A stretch of 64,000 bases of DNA from Alphaproteobacteria bacterium UBA3612 (GTDB lineage: Bacteria; Pseudomonadota; Alphaproteobacteria; Sphingomonadales; Sphingomonadaceae), in contig DFLT01000012.1 of NCBI GenBank assembly GCA_002375465.1, forward strand, positions 186,485 to 250,484, read 5' to 3'. The notes under the pieces were generated by a model that was given only the letters and a program-made list of their open reading frames with translations, was not told where the DNA came from and did not search any database. A program made the position numbers and the translations under genes. Below are positions 56,768-64,000 of this stretch, piece by piece (position 1 is the first letter of the stretch; each line of letters begins with the position of its first letter).

Positions 56768-57121
56768 TTGACCGATTCCCGCTCTTCCGAGTCTCTTGAG
56801 GCCCGGCTTGCTGCTGCAAAGGCTCGCGCCAATCCAGAGGCTGATCCCCGCTCCGTTGCGGGGAATGCCTTTGCGCAAGGGACGCGGTTGGCGCTGGAGC
56901 TTGTGGCGGGCATTCTGGTCGGGGCGGCACTGGGGTATTTTCTTGATCGCTGGCTGGGCTCTTCGCCCTTCGGTATGATCGGGGGATTTCTTCTCGGGCT
57001 GGTCGCCGGGTTCATGAACCTGATGCGCGCCGTGAACCGAGAGGCTGCCAAAGTGACTGACGCTGAACTGGCGGCTTTGCCGCGTGTCGAAGATGACGAC
57101 GACGAAGAAAGATTATTCTGA
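56768..57121 (+). CDS. atpI: ATP synthase-associated protein I
   Basis: AtpI helps assembly of the c-ring. The 117-residue product has a charged N-terminus, two membrane helices (about 45-63 and 68-88, with G-A-A-L-G-Y-F-L-D-R-W-L and G-G-F-L-L-G-L-V-A-G-F-M-N-L), and an acidic end. The start is TTG 56768, with GGGAG 11 nt upstream; no ATG fits better. It is first of atpI-atpB-atpE-b'-b. Confidence 0.85.
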   Translation: MTDSRSSESLEARLAAAKARANPEADPRSVAGNAFAQGTRLALELVAGILVGAALGYFLDRWLGSSPFGMIGGFLLGLVAGFMNLMRAVNREAAKVTDAELAALPRVEDDDDEERLF

Positions 57122-57869
57122 CGTGGCCGGACCGCTCGAACAGTTTGAAATCAAGCCGCTTTATCCGATTGAGATCGGCGGCTACGACCTTAGTTTCACG
57201 AACGCTTCGGCGTGGATGATCGGCATTCTTGTCGCCATCTGGGCCTTCATGTTCTTTGGCATGCGAAAGGCCGAACTGGTCCCAGGGCGCTGGCAGTCGG
57301 CGGTCGAGGGACTGCACGAATTCGTCGTCGGCATGGTGGACGAAAATATCGGGCCGAACGGGCGCGCCTATGTGCCCTTCATTTTCAGCCTCTTTATCTT
57401 CATTCTTGTCGCGAACATGGCGGGCCTCCTGCCTTATGCCTTTACCGTGACCAGCCATATCGCGGTCACCTTTGCCTTTGCGGCATTCATATTCCTGATG
57501 TGCATTCTGATCGGACTGGCGCGCCACGGACTGGCATGGTTCGGTTTCTTCATGCCCCCGGGCACGCCCTGGTACCTGATGCCGCTGATCATCCCCATCG
57601 AGATCATCAGCTTCCTGGCACGTCCTATCACGCTCAGCGTACGTCTGTTCGCGAACATGACCGCCGGGCACATCCTGCTCAAGATTTTCGCCGGCTTCGT
57701 GATCTCATTGGGTCTCGCCGGCGGCATCTGGGCGGCGGTGGGCATCCTTCCCTTTGCCATGAACGTCGCTCTCTACGCGCTCGAACTGATCGTTGCCGTC
57801 GTGCAGGCGTATGTTTTTGCTCTTCTCACCACTGTCTATCTTAACGACAGCATCAATCTCGAACATTAA
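57093..57869 (+). CDS. atpB: ATP synthase F0 subunit a
   Basis: Subunit a provides the proton half-channels. The product (258 residues from ATG 57093) has five to six helices and the essential Arg in S-V-R-L-F-A-N-M-T-A-G-H-I-L-L near residue 190, preceded by I-E-I-I-S-F-L-A-R-P-I-T-L. ATG 57093 lies in the end of atpI. GTG 57084 or GTG 57123 (which would give M-A-G-P-L-E-Q-F-E-I-K-P-L) are alternatives, so the exact start is open. Confidence 0.94.
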   Translation: MTTTKKDYSDVAGPLEQFEIKPLYPIEIGGYDLSFTNASAWMIGILVAIWAFMFFGMRKAELVPGRWQSAVEGLHEFVVGMVDENIGPNGRAYVPFIFSLFIFILVANMAGLLPYAFTVTSHIAVTFAFAAFIFLMCILIGLARHGLAWFGFFMPPGTPWYLMPLIIPIEIISFLARPITLSVRLFANMTAGHILLKIFAGFVISLGLAGGIWAAVGILPFAMNVALYALELIVAVVQAYVFALLTTVYLNDSINLEH

Positions 57870-57891
57870 GTCCCTCGAAAGGTTAATTATC

Positions 57892-58119
57892 ATGGACGCA
57901 GTAGCAGCAAAGCTCCTCGGTGCAGGTTTCGCGGCAATGGGCCTCGGCATGGCCGCAATCGGTGTGGGCCTGATTTTCGGCCTGTTCCTCCTTGGCGCGC
58001 TTCGCAACCCGGCCGCGGCCAACTCGCAGCGCCCGAACCTGCTGTTCGGCTTCGCCGTGACCGAGGCTCTGGGCATCTTCGCCTTCCTCGTCGCGCTGAT
58101 CCTGCTCTTCGTCGTCTGA
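57892..58119 (+). CDS. atpE: ATP synthase F0 subunit c
   Basis: The 75-residue proteolipid forms the rotor ring. Two helices are joined by the polar loop R38-N-P, and the proton-carrying carboxylate is Glu58 (V-T-E-A-L-G-I-F). The start is ATG 57892, after AAGG about 10 nt upstream. A longer frame upstream overlaps atpB and lacks support. Confidence 0.97.
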   Translation: MDAVAAKLLGAGFAAMGLGMAAIGVGLIFGLFLLGALRNPAAANSQRPNLLFGFAVTEALGIFAFLVALILLFVV

Positions 58120-58145
58120 TTTTAAAGACGGTTCAGGAGTAAGAC

Positions 58146-58628
58146 ATGCCTCAGTTTGACATTGCCCGTGTGGCACTGCCCCAGATCGTATGGCTGCTCA
58201 TCAGCTTTGGAATCCTGTTCCTGCTGATGCGCTCCATGCTGCCGAAGGTCGTCGGCGTCGCAGAGCGGCGCTCCGGCACCATCGGTGGTGATCTGGACGC
58301 GGCGGACAAGGCGCGCCTCGATGCAGAGGCACGCCGGGAGGCTTATGAGACGTCGATCGCAAAAACCCGCGCCGAAGCGCAGGACGTGATCAACGACGCA
58401 AAGGCCGATGCCGCTCGCGAGAACGAGGCAAAGATGAAAGCGGCCGATGCGGCTGCTTCTGAAAAGATGACGGCGGCCGAGGCAGAGCTTCGTGCCGCCA
58501 AGGATTCCGCCCTTCAGAAACTGGAGGCGATTGCCGCCGATGCGACACAGGACATTGTCGAGCGTCTGACGGGCAACCGTCCGCCCGAAACAGAAGCAGC
58601 GACAGCAGTCGCCGCGGCGAGAGGCTAA
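58146..58628 (+). CDS. ATP synthase F0 subunit b' (first b-type subunit)
   Basis: The 160-residue protein has one N-terminal membrane helix (about 12-28, L-P-Q-I-V-W-L-L-I-S-F-G-I-L) and a long Ala/Glu/Lys coiled coil (about 35-145), typical of a peripheral-stalk b/b' subunit. Alphaproteobacteria carry two different b subunits; the one next to atpE is usually called b'. It lies 4 nt before the second b gene. Confidence 0.93.
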   Translation: MPQFDIARVALPQIVWLLISFGILFLLMRSMLPKVVGVAERRSGTIGGDLDAADKARLDAEARREAYETSIAKTRAEAQDVINDAKADAARENEAKMKAADAAASEKMTAAEAELRAAKDSALQKLEAIAADATQDIVERLTGNRPPETEAATAVAAARG

Positions 58629-58632
58629 GGCC

Positions 58633-59277
58633 ATGCAGGATACCGTTCGCTCCGTCGATGTACCGGCAAGCAGCGCCCGCGATGCAACCGACCAGAACGA
58701 AGTCGTTTTGGACTCAGTCGGCGCCGGCACGGAAGTCGCCCAGTCGGAAGAAGTCGTCGCTGCCGAAGATGGCGAGAACCACGAATATTTCCTTGGCCTG
58801 GACAGCTATGGCTGGGTCGGTGCGAGCTTTTTCCTTTTCGTTGCGATCCTTCTTTATCTGAAGGTCCCGGCCAAGATTGCCGATGCGCTCGATTCGCGCG
58901 GAACACGGATCAGGTCGGAACTGGACGAGGCGAAGGCCTTGCGGGCAGAGGCGGAGGCACTTCTCGCCGAGCAGCAGGCACGTGCCGCCCAAAGTGCGCA
59001 GGATGCGGAAACGATCCTCGCCAATGCGCGGGCCGAAGCCGGCACGATCATAGAAGATGCCGAAACAACCGCCACTGCGATGGTGGCACGTCGCCAGCAG
59101 GCGGCTGAAGGCAAGATCGCTGCGGCCGAACGCGCAGCAGAGGCCGATATCAAGGCGCGCGTTGCGTCCCTCGCAACCGCTGCCGCCGCCACGCTGATCG
59201 AGCGCCAGACCGACGCCGCGGCCCAGCGTGACCTTACCGACCGCGCCATTGCGGACCTCGGGACGCGTCTCAACTAA
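58633..59277 (+). CDS. atpF: ATP synthase F0 subunit b with N-terminal extension
   Basis: This second stalk subunit has its membrane helix at about 60-77 (G-W-V-G-A-S-F-F-L-F-V-A-I-L-L-Y-L) and a coiled coil from about 90 to 210. The first 55 residues are an extra acidic, low-complexity stretch, making it 214 residues against about 160 for most b subunits. The extension should face the periplasm if the helix keeps the usual orientation. It is the last gene of the F0 operon; the F1 genes are not in the window. Confidence 0.93.
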   Translation: MQDTVRSVDVPASSARDATDQNEVVLDSVGAGTEVAQSEEVVAAEDGENHEYFLGLDSYGWVGASFFLFVAILLYLKVPAKIADALDSRGTRIRSELDEAKALRAEAEALLAEQQARAAQSAQDAETILANARAEAGTIIEDAETTATAMVARRQQAAEGKIAAAERAAEADIKARVASLATAAAATLIERQTDAAAQRDLTDRAIADLGTRLN

Positions 59278-59308
59278 TCACGCGCCTCAATTAAATCCGT
59301 ATACGCGG

Positions 59309-59330
59309 GAGGGTGCCGATGCGCACCCTC
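59309..59330 (+). terminator. Hairpin after the F0 operon
   Basis: GAGGGTGC (59309-59316) and GCACCCTC (59323-59330) form a perfect 8-bp stem with loop CGATGC, 31 nt after the atpF stop. No T run follows, so it may be an mRNA-end stabiliser or a weak terminator. Confidence 0.5.
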
Positions 59331-59398
59331 TGGCCCTTACGCTCTCCACCGGTTAGAGCGTGACCCTCAGTCGCAGCTGTTGATGGGGGGATCCATAC

Positions 59399-60595
59399 AT
59401 GAATGAAGCCGAAGTTTTTCGTCCGAGCAGGCGCTCTGTTCTGGGGGTAGGTGCCGCTGGGCTGCTCGCTTCCGTGCTCCCGACTGCGGCACGGGCTGGC
59501 GACTGGGGTCAGATCGACTCCACTTTGGAAAACCTGGTCTGGGACCGCCATACGCCCAGTATCGCGGTCGCAATCGCCAGAGACGGCGTGATCGTTCATT
59601 CGCGATATATCGGCACCGCGAATCTCGAAACCGGTACTCCCTGTAGCGCGGCGAGCATTTACCGCATCGGATCGGTGTCGAAACAATTTACCGCCGCCGG
59701 GCTCCTCCTGTTGCAGGAGGATGGCAAGCTTTCGCTAGACGATCCCCTGTCTCGCTACATGCCGGATTTCCCGCGTGCGAACGAAATAACCCTGCGGCAG
59801 ATGGCGACGCATACGAGCGGTCTCGGAAATTACACTGACACTGAGACCCCGCAGGAGTTTCTGCAGCGCAGCCGCATGGATCTCGACGATCCGGCCCTGC
59901 TGGAGTGGCTCCGCGAATCCGATCCGCTCTACACCTCCGAACCGGGCACGGAGTGGGCCTATAGCAACACCGCCTACGTCTTGCTGGGAATGATCATGAC
60001 GCAGGTCAGCGGCATGGAATATGGCGACTTCCTGAACAGCCGCCTGTTTGCACCGTACGATTTGCGTCAGACGAGCGTCGACAATGCAGCGACCGTCGTG
60101 CGCGATCGCGTGAACGGTTACACACCGGCCCCATCCTCGCCCACGGGCTTTGCCAACGCATCCTTTATCAGCATGATGATTCCCGGCGCTGCGGGGGCGA
60201 TGACGTCGAGCGTTACCGACCTCTGCCATTGGCACCAGCTTTTGATGGCGGGAAAGATATTGAAGCCTGACAGCTTTCAGCAGTTCACGACTTCTGGCCG
60301 CCTGTCCAACGGCGCCTTGCCCATGCGGGGCAGCGGCGCGGACGCCACGCCCATCAATTACGGCCTCGGCGTCAATGTCGGCGAAGGCGATTACGGACGC
60401 ATAATCTCACATGGCGGCGGCATTCAGGGGTTCATATCCCGTCTGGCCAGCTACCCTGATGCGGGCCTGTCGATTGCGATGACGACAAACTGCGATCCGG
60501 GCATCGTCGATCCCAATGTCCGCCTGCCCGAGGGGATGTCCGCTGCGCAGACCAGCTTCGAGGAACGGGTGAAAGCGATCCGCTCGGCCGCCTAG
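59399..60595 (+). CDS. Exported serine hydrolase, beta-lactamase family, Tat-type signal
   Basis: The 398-residue product begins with a twin-arginine-like leader (P-S-R-R-S-V-L-G-V-G-A-A-G-L-L-A, cut near A-R-A-G). It has the three PF00144 motifs: S92-V-S-K95, Y-S-N in W-A-Y-S-N-T-A-Y near 187, and H-G-G-G-I-Q-G near 340. It may be a beta-lactamase, D-aminopeptidase or esterase. It is separated from atpF by a hairpin and converges with a GST gene 18 nt away. Confidence 0.9.
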   Translation: MNEAEVFRPSRRSVLGVGAAGLLASVLPTAARAGDWGQIDSTLENLVWDRHTPSIAVAIARDGVIVHSRYIGTANLETGTPCSAASIYRIGSVSKQFTAAGLLLLQEDGKLSLDDPLSRYMPDFPRANEITLRQMATHTSGLGNYTDTETPQEFLQRSRMDLDDPALLEWLRESDPLYTSEPGTEWAYSNTAYVLLGMIMTQVSGMEYGDFLNSRLFAPYDLRQTSVDNAATVVRDRVNGYTPAPSSPTGFANASFISMMIPGAAGAMTSSVTDLCHWHQLLMAGKILKPDSFQQFTTSGRLSNGALPMRGSGADATPINYGLGVNVGEGDYGRIISHGGGIQGFISRLASYPDAGLSIAMTTNCDPGIVDPNVRLPEGMSAAQTSFEERVKAIRSAA

Positions 60596-60613
60596 GGCTA
60601 CGTCTGCATGAGT

Positions 60614-61255
60614 TCAGGCCTTTGCGCTGGGGCGTTGCATCATGGCGGCGTTCCAACGCTGCAGGTTTGGCGCATCATCAGGAATGCCCACGTCGACCCA
60701 GCGGGCAAAGCCGATTGTACAGAACAGCGTAATGTCGGCGACAGAATAATTCCCGCCGGCGACATATTCCTGATCCGCCAGTTGCGATTCGACCATCCTG
60801 AAGAAACCGGGCAGCAGCGCCCTGCTTCGTTCCGCCAGTTCGGGTATCTGCTTCATGTCCGGGGCGGCGCCGGGTGCGGCACGTTCCGCAAGGTGCGGAG
60901 CGGTATTCCTGAAAATCCCGGCGACATTATAGAGGCCGTCCAATTCGATACGCCGTTGCCATTGTTCCACCTTCGCCTGCTCCAGCGGGTCGCGGCCGAA
61001 CAGGGGCGGGTCCGGATGACGGGCTTCGAAATACCGGCAGATGGCCATCGATTCGTCGATCAGTGTGCCATCATCCAGTTGCAGCACCGGCAGGGTGCCT
61101 CTGGGGTTGGTCGCCAGAAACTCCGGCGCCCGGTTTTCGCCGCTGACGATGTCGACCTCCACCATCGGCACTTCGATGCCCTTTTCGGCCAGAAAGATTC
61201 GCACGCGGCGCGGGTTCGGCGCCCGCTTCATGTCGTAAAGTTTCATGTCGGCCAT
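60614..61255 (-). CDS. Glutathione S-transferase family protein
   Basis: The 213-residue product starts M-A-D-M-K-L-Y-D-M-K-R-A-P-N-P-R-R-V, a GST thioredoxin-like N-domain with the N-P-R-R-V-R site. The V-P-V/L-L and E-S motif is in L-P-V-L-Q-L-D-D-G-T-L-I-D-E-S, and a helical C-domain carries Y-S-V-A-D-I-T (N-capping box). I use ATG 61255; ATG 61246 would also fit. This is a different subfamily from the partial GST at the window start. Confidence 0.93.
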   Translation of the reverse strand: MADMKLYDMKRAPNPRRVRIFLAEKGIEVPMVEVDIVSGENRAPEFLATNPRGTLPVLQLDDGTLIDESMAICRYFEARHPDPPLFGRDPLEQAKVEQWQRRIELDGLYNVAGIFRNTAPHLAERAAPGAAPDMKQIPELAERSRALLPGFFRMVESQLADQEYVAGGNYSVADITLFCTIGFARWVDVGIPDDAPNLQRWNAAMMQRPSAKA

Positions 61256-61325
61256 GCTGCCTCGTGATGGCCGGCGCTGCAATGGCCGTCGCCGCTATTC
61301 CTCCCTTAAGGGGGAGGGTGAGCGA

Positions 61326-63332
61326 TCACCTGCGTTCGCGCCACCAGCTGAAGGCCAGAAGCGAAGCAAGCGCGATCAAGGCTGCCCAGGCAGGGATCAA
61401 TGATCTGGTTTCAACGGCGACCAATGCGCCGCCGCCGCGCCTGGCGACGCCGGCCCAATCGCTGCCGGCGGCATCGTCCCCCGCATCGACACGGCGAATG
61501 CCCGGCATGCCTTCGTCCAGCCAGTAGACGCCGCCGCCGCTTGCCGTCGCGCTGGCATCCAGCGGTTTTGCGCGCGGGCGGATCTCTGCCAGTTCCTCGA
61601 CGCCGCCGACCAGGGCAAAGCGCCGTCGCTCTCCGCTGATCACTTCGTAAAGACCGGGCTGTGCGGCGGGAACGGTGGTGCTGCTGCCCGATCGCCCCGC
61701 GTTCAGAGGCACACTGGCCTCTCCGCCATCCGGTCCGCGCACGACTGCCTCGGAAACATTGCCCATGCTCTGGCTGTCGATATTCAGGCTTTGCTCGCCG
61801 CCGCTTACGGCCAGTTGTTCTTCCTCCAGATCAGGTTCCTGCATCAGCCAATGGGCTGTGCGGCGCAGCAGTTCGTCACGCGGACCAGCGCCATCGACGG
61901 CGCGCGCCCACCACCATATGTCGGTGGAGCCGATCAGGCCGACGCGCCCGTCGCCGACGCGGTTCAGGATCAGGAGGGGGCGCTCCTCCGGCCCCTCCAT
62001 CAGCACGTTGCCCTCGACCGACGCCAGTTCGGCAATCATGCTCCAGCGGCCCCAATCGGTGCCGCCCCAGCTTTCCGGCAGGGAGCGGGTCACCGGATGG
62101 CGTCTGCCGGTTTCCGTCAGGGCGGGCCGGAAGGGTGTGCGTTTGCCGGCACCGGCAGGCACCGCCGGCAGGATGCGGCGCAGATCCGTAAAGGCGACGC
62201 TGGACCGCTCGGCATATTCAGGGCCTGCGACCACCAGCAGTCCGCCGCCCTGTCGCACACGATCCGCCAGATTCTGGAAATATAGCGGCGACATTAATTG
62301 GGTCAGCGTGAACCGATCAAAGATGATCAGGTCGAAATCACCCAACCGCTCCTGAAACAGTTCTTCGACCGGAAAGGGGATGAGCGCCAGTTGGTCCGGC
62401 GGCGTCTGATCAAAGCTGGAGGGCAGGCGCAGAATGGTGAAATGCACCAGATCGACATTCGGGTCCGACTTGAACAGGTCGCGCCACACCCGCCCGCCCG
62501 GATAGGGGACGCCGGAAACCAGCAGAACGGACAGACGGTCGGTGACGCCGTTCAGACGTGCCAGCGCGCGGTTGTTGACCAGGTTCGTCTCGCCCTCTGC
62601 GGCGCCGACAGACAGCGCGACGTCCAGCGGCCCGCGTCGTTCGATGGGGATATTTACCGTCACCGATTCGTTGGTGGCGACGATCCGCTGCTGATCTGTG
62701 CCCGCACTCGTCCTGATATCGACCTCGACCCGCTCCGCCGAGGAATCCTCGATGCGAATGGTCAGCTCGGCGGTTTCGCCGGTGACGGAATAGGGCGGAA
62801 CACGCTCGACGATCAGGCGCCGGTCGATCAGGTCGCGGTCGCCCGCCAACAACAGGTGCAGCGGTACGTCGGCGGGCAGCAGGCCGGGGGGCGGTTCGTC
62901 CGAACTAATGCCATCGCTGACGACGAAGACCGCGCCCAGCCGTCCCGACGGAATGCTCGCCATGGCGTCGTTCAGGGCAGCACCGAGGGCGGTTGCCTCG
63001 CCCGCTTCTCCGGGTACGTCGACGACCTGCCATTCAATGCCTTCCCGTTCCGCCTGCAGGGCCGTGACGGCGCGCTCCGCCACCTCTTGGCGGTCGTCGA
63101 CCGACATGCTGTCCGTTCGATCTCTCAACAGCAGGGCGACATCGTCGCTCGCTTCCCTGACTTCTTCTCTCGTCACGGGATTCAGGGCGACAACCGACAG
63201 GATTAGTGCCACCACCAGACGCGGCCACAATGTGCGCGCCGACCGAAACGCTGTGAAGAGAAGCGCGAGGAGGATGGCCCCGCCACCCAGCAACAGCGCC
63301 CATCCCGGCAGTAGCGGCGCAAATCCGATCAC
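61326..63332 (-). CDS. Membrane-anchored glutamine-amidotransferase-like protein of a BatA/DUF4159 cluster
   Basis: The 668-residue protein has two N-terminal membrane helices (about 9-28 and 36-52) and a VWA-like region. There the metal site is weak: D-R-T-D-S-M-S in place of D-x-S-x-S. A Big-like/CARDB-like middle follows, then a class I glutamine-amidotransferase-like domain (L-V-V-A-G-P-E-Y-A near 370-378). A final membrane helix (about 645-662) ends in W-W-R-E-R-R. No catalytic Cys is visible in the amidotransferase-like region, so it is probably not an enzyme of that class. It overlaps the DUF4159 gene by ATGA. The cluster resembles aerotolerance/Bat operons; the function is not known. 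Confidence 0.8.
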   Translation of the reverse strand: MIGFAPLLPGWALLLGGGAILLALLFTAFRSARTLWPRLVVALILSVVALNPVTREEVREASDDVALLLRDRTDSMSVDDRQEVAERAVTALQAEREGIEWQVVDVPGEAGEATALGAALNDAMASIPSGRLGAVFVVSDGISSDEPPPGLLPADVPLHLLLAGDRDLIDRRLIVERVPPYSVTGETAELTIRIEDSSAERVEVDIRTSAGTDQQRIVATNESVTVNIPIERRGPLDVALSVGAAEGETNLVNNRALARLNGVTDRLSVLLVSGVPYPGGRVWRDLFKSDPNVDLVHFTILRLPSSFDQTPPDQLALIPFPVEELFQERLGDFDLIIFDRFTLTQLMSPLYFQNLADRVRQGGGLLVVAGPEYAERSSVAFTDLRRILPAVPAGAGKRTPFRPALTETGRRHPVTRSLPESWGGTDWGRWSMIAELASVEGNVLMEGPEERPLLILNRVGDGRVGLIGSTDIWWWARAVDGAGPRDELLRRTAHWLMQEPDLEEEQLAVSGGEQSLNIDSQSMGNVSEAVVRGPDGGEASVPLNAGRSGSSTTVPAAQPGLYEVISGERRRFALVGGVEELAEIRPRAKPLDASATASGGGVYWLDEGMPGIRRVDAGDDAAGSDWAGVARRGGGALVAVETRSLIPAWAALIALASLLAFSWWRERR

Positions 63333-64000
63333 TCGCCAATGCGCCCCAGCAGGGTCTTGGTATGCACCTGGTCCGCCTTATAGGTGCCCGTCAGGGCGTA
63401 CATGACGGCATTGATGCCAAAGCGCAGGGCCGATTCGCGCTGGGAGGGAGAAGCACCCGCCGTGCCCGCCCACAGCGCGGCCCAGTCGCCGCCGCCGATC
63501 AGGGTGCCGGACACGCGACCGCTCTGGCCGTCGGTTCCGGATTCGACCCACAGTGCGCCGCCGCCCGCCTCGCGCAGCAGATAGTAACTGCGAAACAGCA
63601 CATGTTCGTCATCGGCCTGCTGCAGCGATGGCAGGCCCAGCGGCGACAGCAGCGCGCGCGCACCGCTGCCCGAACCCAGGGGCGCGCCAAAATCGAACAG
63701 GATCATGCCGCCCCGGGCCAGATAGCCACGCAGGTTGGCCGCCTCTGCCGCCGACATGCGCGGTTTGCTGGCGGCGGGCCAATAAACCAGGGGGTAGCGG
63801 CCAATGCCCTCTGCTGCCGGATCGACACGCGCGACCGGCCCGGGATCGACGGAGGTCCGCCGCCGCAGGGCGAGGGACAGGCTTTCCAGACCGCGCGCGA
63901 TCTCGGTATCGGCAGAGGTGCCGCCGACATAGGCGAGCTGTAATTTGCCCTGTTCCTCCGCCTGGGCGTGGCCCGGGGATGCCAGGAACAGGGTCGCCAT
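63329..64000 (-). CDS. DUF4159-domain protein, C-terminal part (runs off the window)
   Basis: The visible 223 residues match DUF4159: L-Q-L-A-Y-V-G-G-T near the beginning, a R-G-L-E-S-L-S-L-A-L-R-R-R-T block, Y-P-L-V-Y-W-P, G-G-M-I-L-F-D-F-G and F-R-S-Y-Y-L-L-R-E. The window ends exactly on an in-frame ATG. In this family the domain usually follows a long BatA-like membrane region of several hundred residues, so I think the gene continues upstream and this is only its C-terminus. Confidence 0.85.
   Translation of the reverse strand: MATLFLASPGHAQAEEQGKLQLAYVGGTSADTEIARGLESLSLALRRRTSVDPGPVARVDPAAEGIGRYPLVYWPAASKPRMSAAEAANLRGYLARGGMILFDFGAPLGSGSGARALLSPLGLPSLQQADDEHVLFRSYYLLREAGGGALWVESGTDGQSGRVSGTLIGGGDWAALWAGTAGASPSQRESALRFGINAVMYALTGTYKADQVHTKTLLGRIGE

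Overview
The window looks like an ordinary chromosomal stretch of a GC-rich alphaproteobacterium, most likely of the order Sphingomonadales. Support for this: a SciP-type CtrA regulator (DUF1153), an ATP12-type F1 assembly chaperone, an F0 operon (atpI-B-E-b'-b) without the F1 genes beside it, a GatCAB amidotransferase, a tonB-exbB-exbD-exbD cluster, an intracellular poly-hydroxyalkanoate depolymerase, and a ribosomal protein L9 with a long acidic tail. The placement is inferred from gene families and gene order, not from a search. I saw no insertion sequence, prophage, integrase, CRISPR array, rRNA operon or origin. One tRNA gene (His) is present.

Layout. 1-2.1 kb: the end of a GST gene and two VOC-fold genes, divergent from an HxlR regulator. 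2.5-7.1 kb: gatC-gatA-gatB and a flavoprotein, minus strand. 7.1-11 kb: an envelope hydrolase (DUF3089), ruvX, pyrB, and a dihydroorotase-like partner that lacks the metal-binding HxH motif. 11-14.4 kb: leucine dehydrogenase, tRNA-His, then glnB-glnA behind a good sigma-54 promoter. 14.4-16.8 kb: an uncommon pair, a membrane-anchored AAA ATPase and an outer-membrane barrel. 16.9-22.7 kb: marR-emrA-emrB with a palindromic operator, fabI, a YihY-type membrane protein and a DnaJ/CbpA-like chaperone. 22.9-31.4 kb: pdxH, a CDF metal exporter, phzF-like, an EEP hydrolase, mnmA, sciP, aroC and valS. 31.6-34.4 kb: a PEP-CTERM choice-of-anchor A gene with a frameshift, then fabD-fabG.

34.6-37.3 kb: a periplasmic TPR protein and rpsF-rpsR-rplI, preceded by a leader that can form competing hairpins. 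37.5-44.7 kb: a small lipoprotein, rarA, and a chain of genes joined by 4-nt stop/start overlaps (serine hydrolase, RNase-H-like protein, crcB, RluA-family pseudouridine synthase, HAD phosphatase, small membrane protein, ATP12). 44.7-51.2 kb: a secreted S9 peptidase, uvrC-pgsA-moaD-moaE on the minus strand, and folB with a pteridine-reductase-like SDR. 51.2-56.4 kb: a secreted unknown protein, the TonB energising system and PHA depolymerase. 56.8-59.3 kb: F0 ATP synthase genes. 59.4-64 kb: a Tat-type serine hydrolase, a GST, and part of a cluster encoding membrane-anchored glutamine-amidotransferase-like and DUF4159 proteins that runs off the end.

Most of the content is housekeeping: translation (gatCAB, valS, rpsF, rpsR, rplI, mnmA), fatty acid synthesis (fabD, fabG, fabI), pyrimidine, chorismate, folate, molybdopterin and B6 metabolism, DNA repair (uvrC, rarA, ruvX) and energy coupling. 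The points most worth a second look are the ATPase/outer-membrane pair, the rpsF leader, the frameshifted PEP-CTERM gene, the inactive-looking dihydroorotase, the probable ATT start of ruvX, and the RNase-H-like unknown protein.
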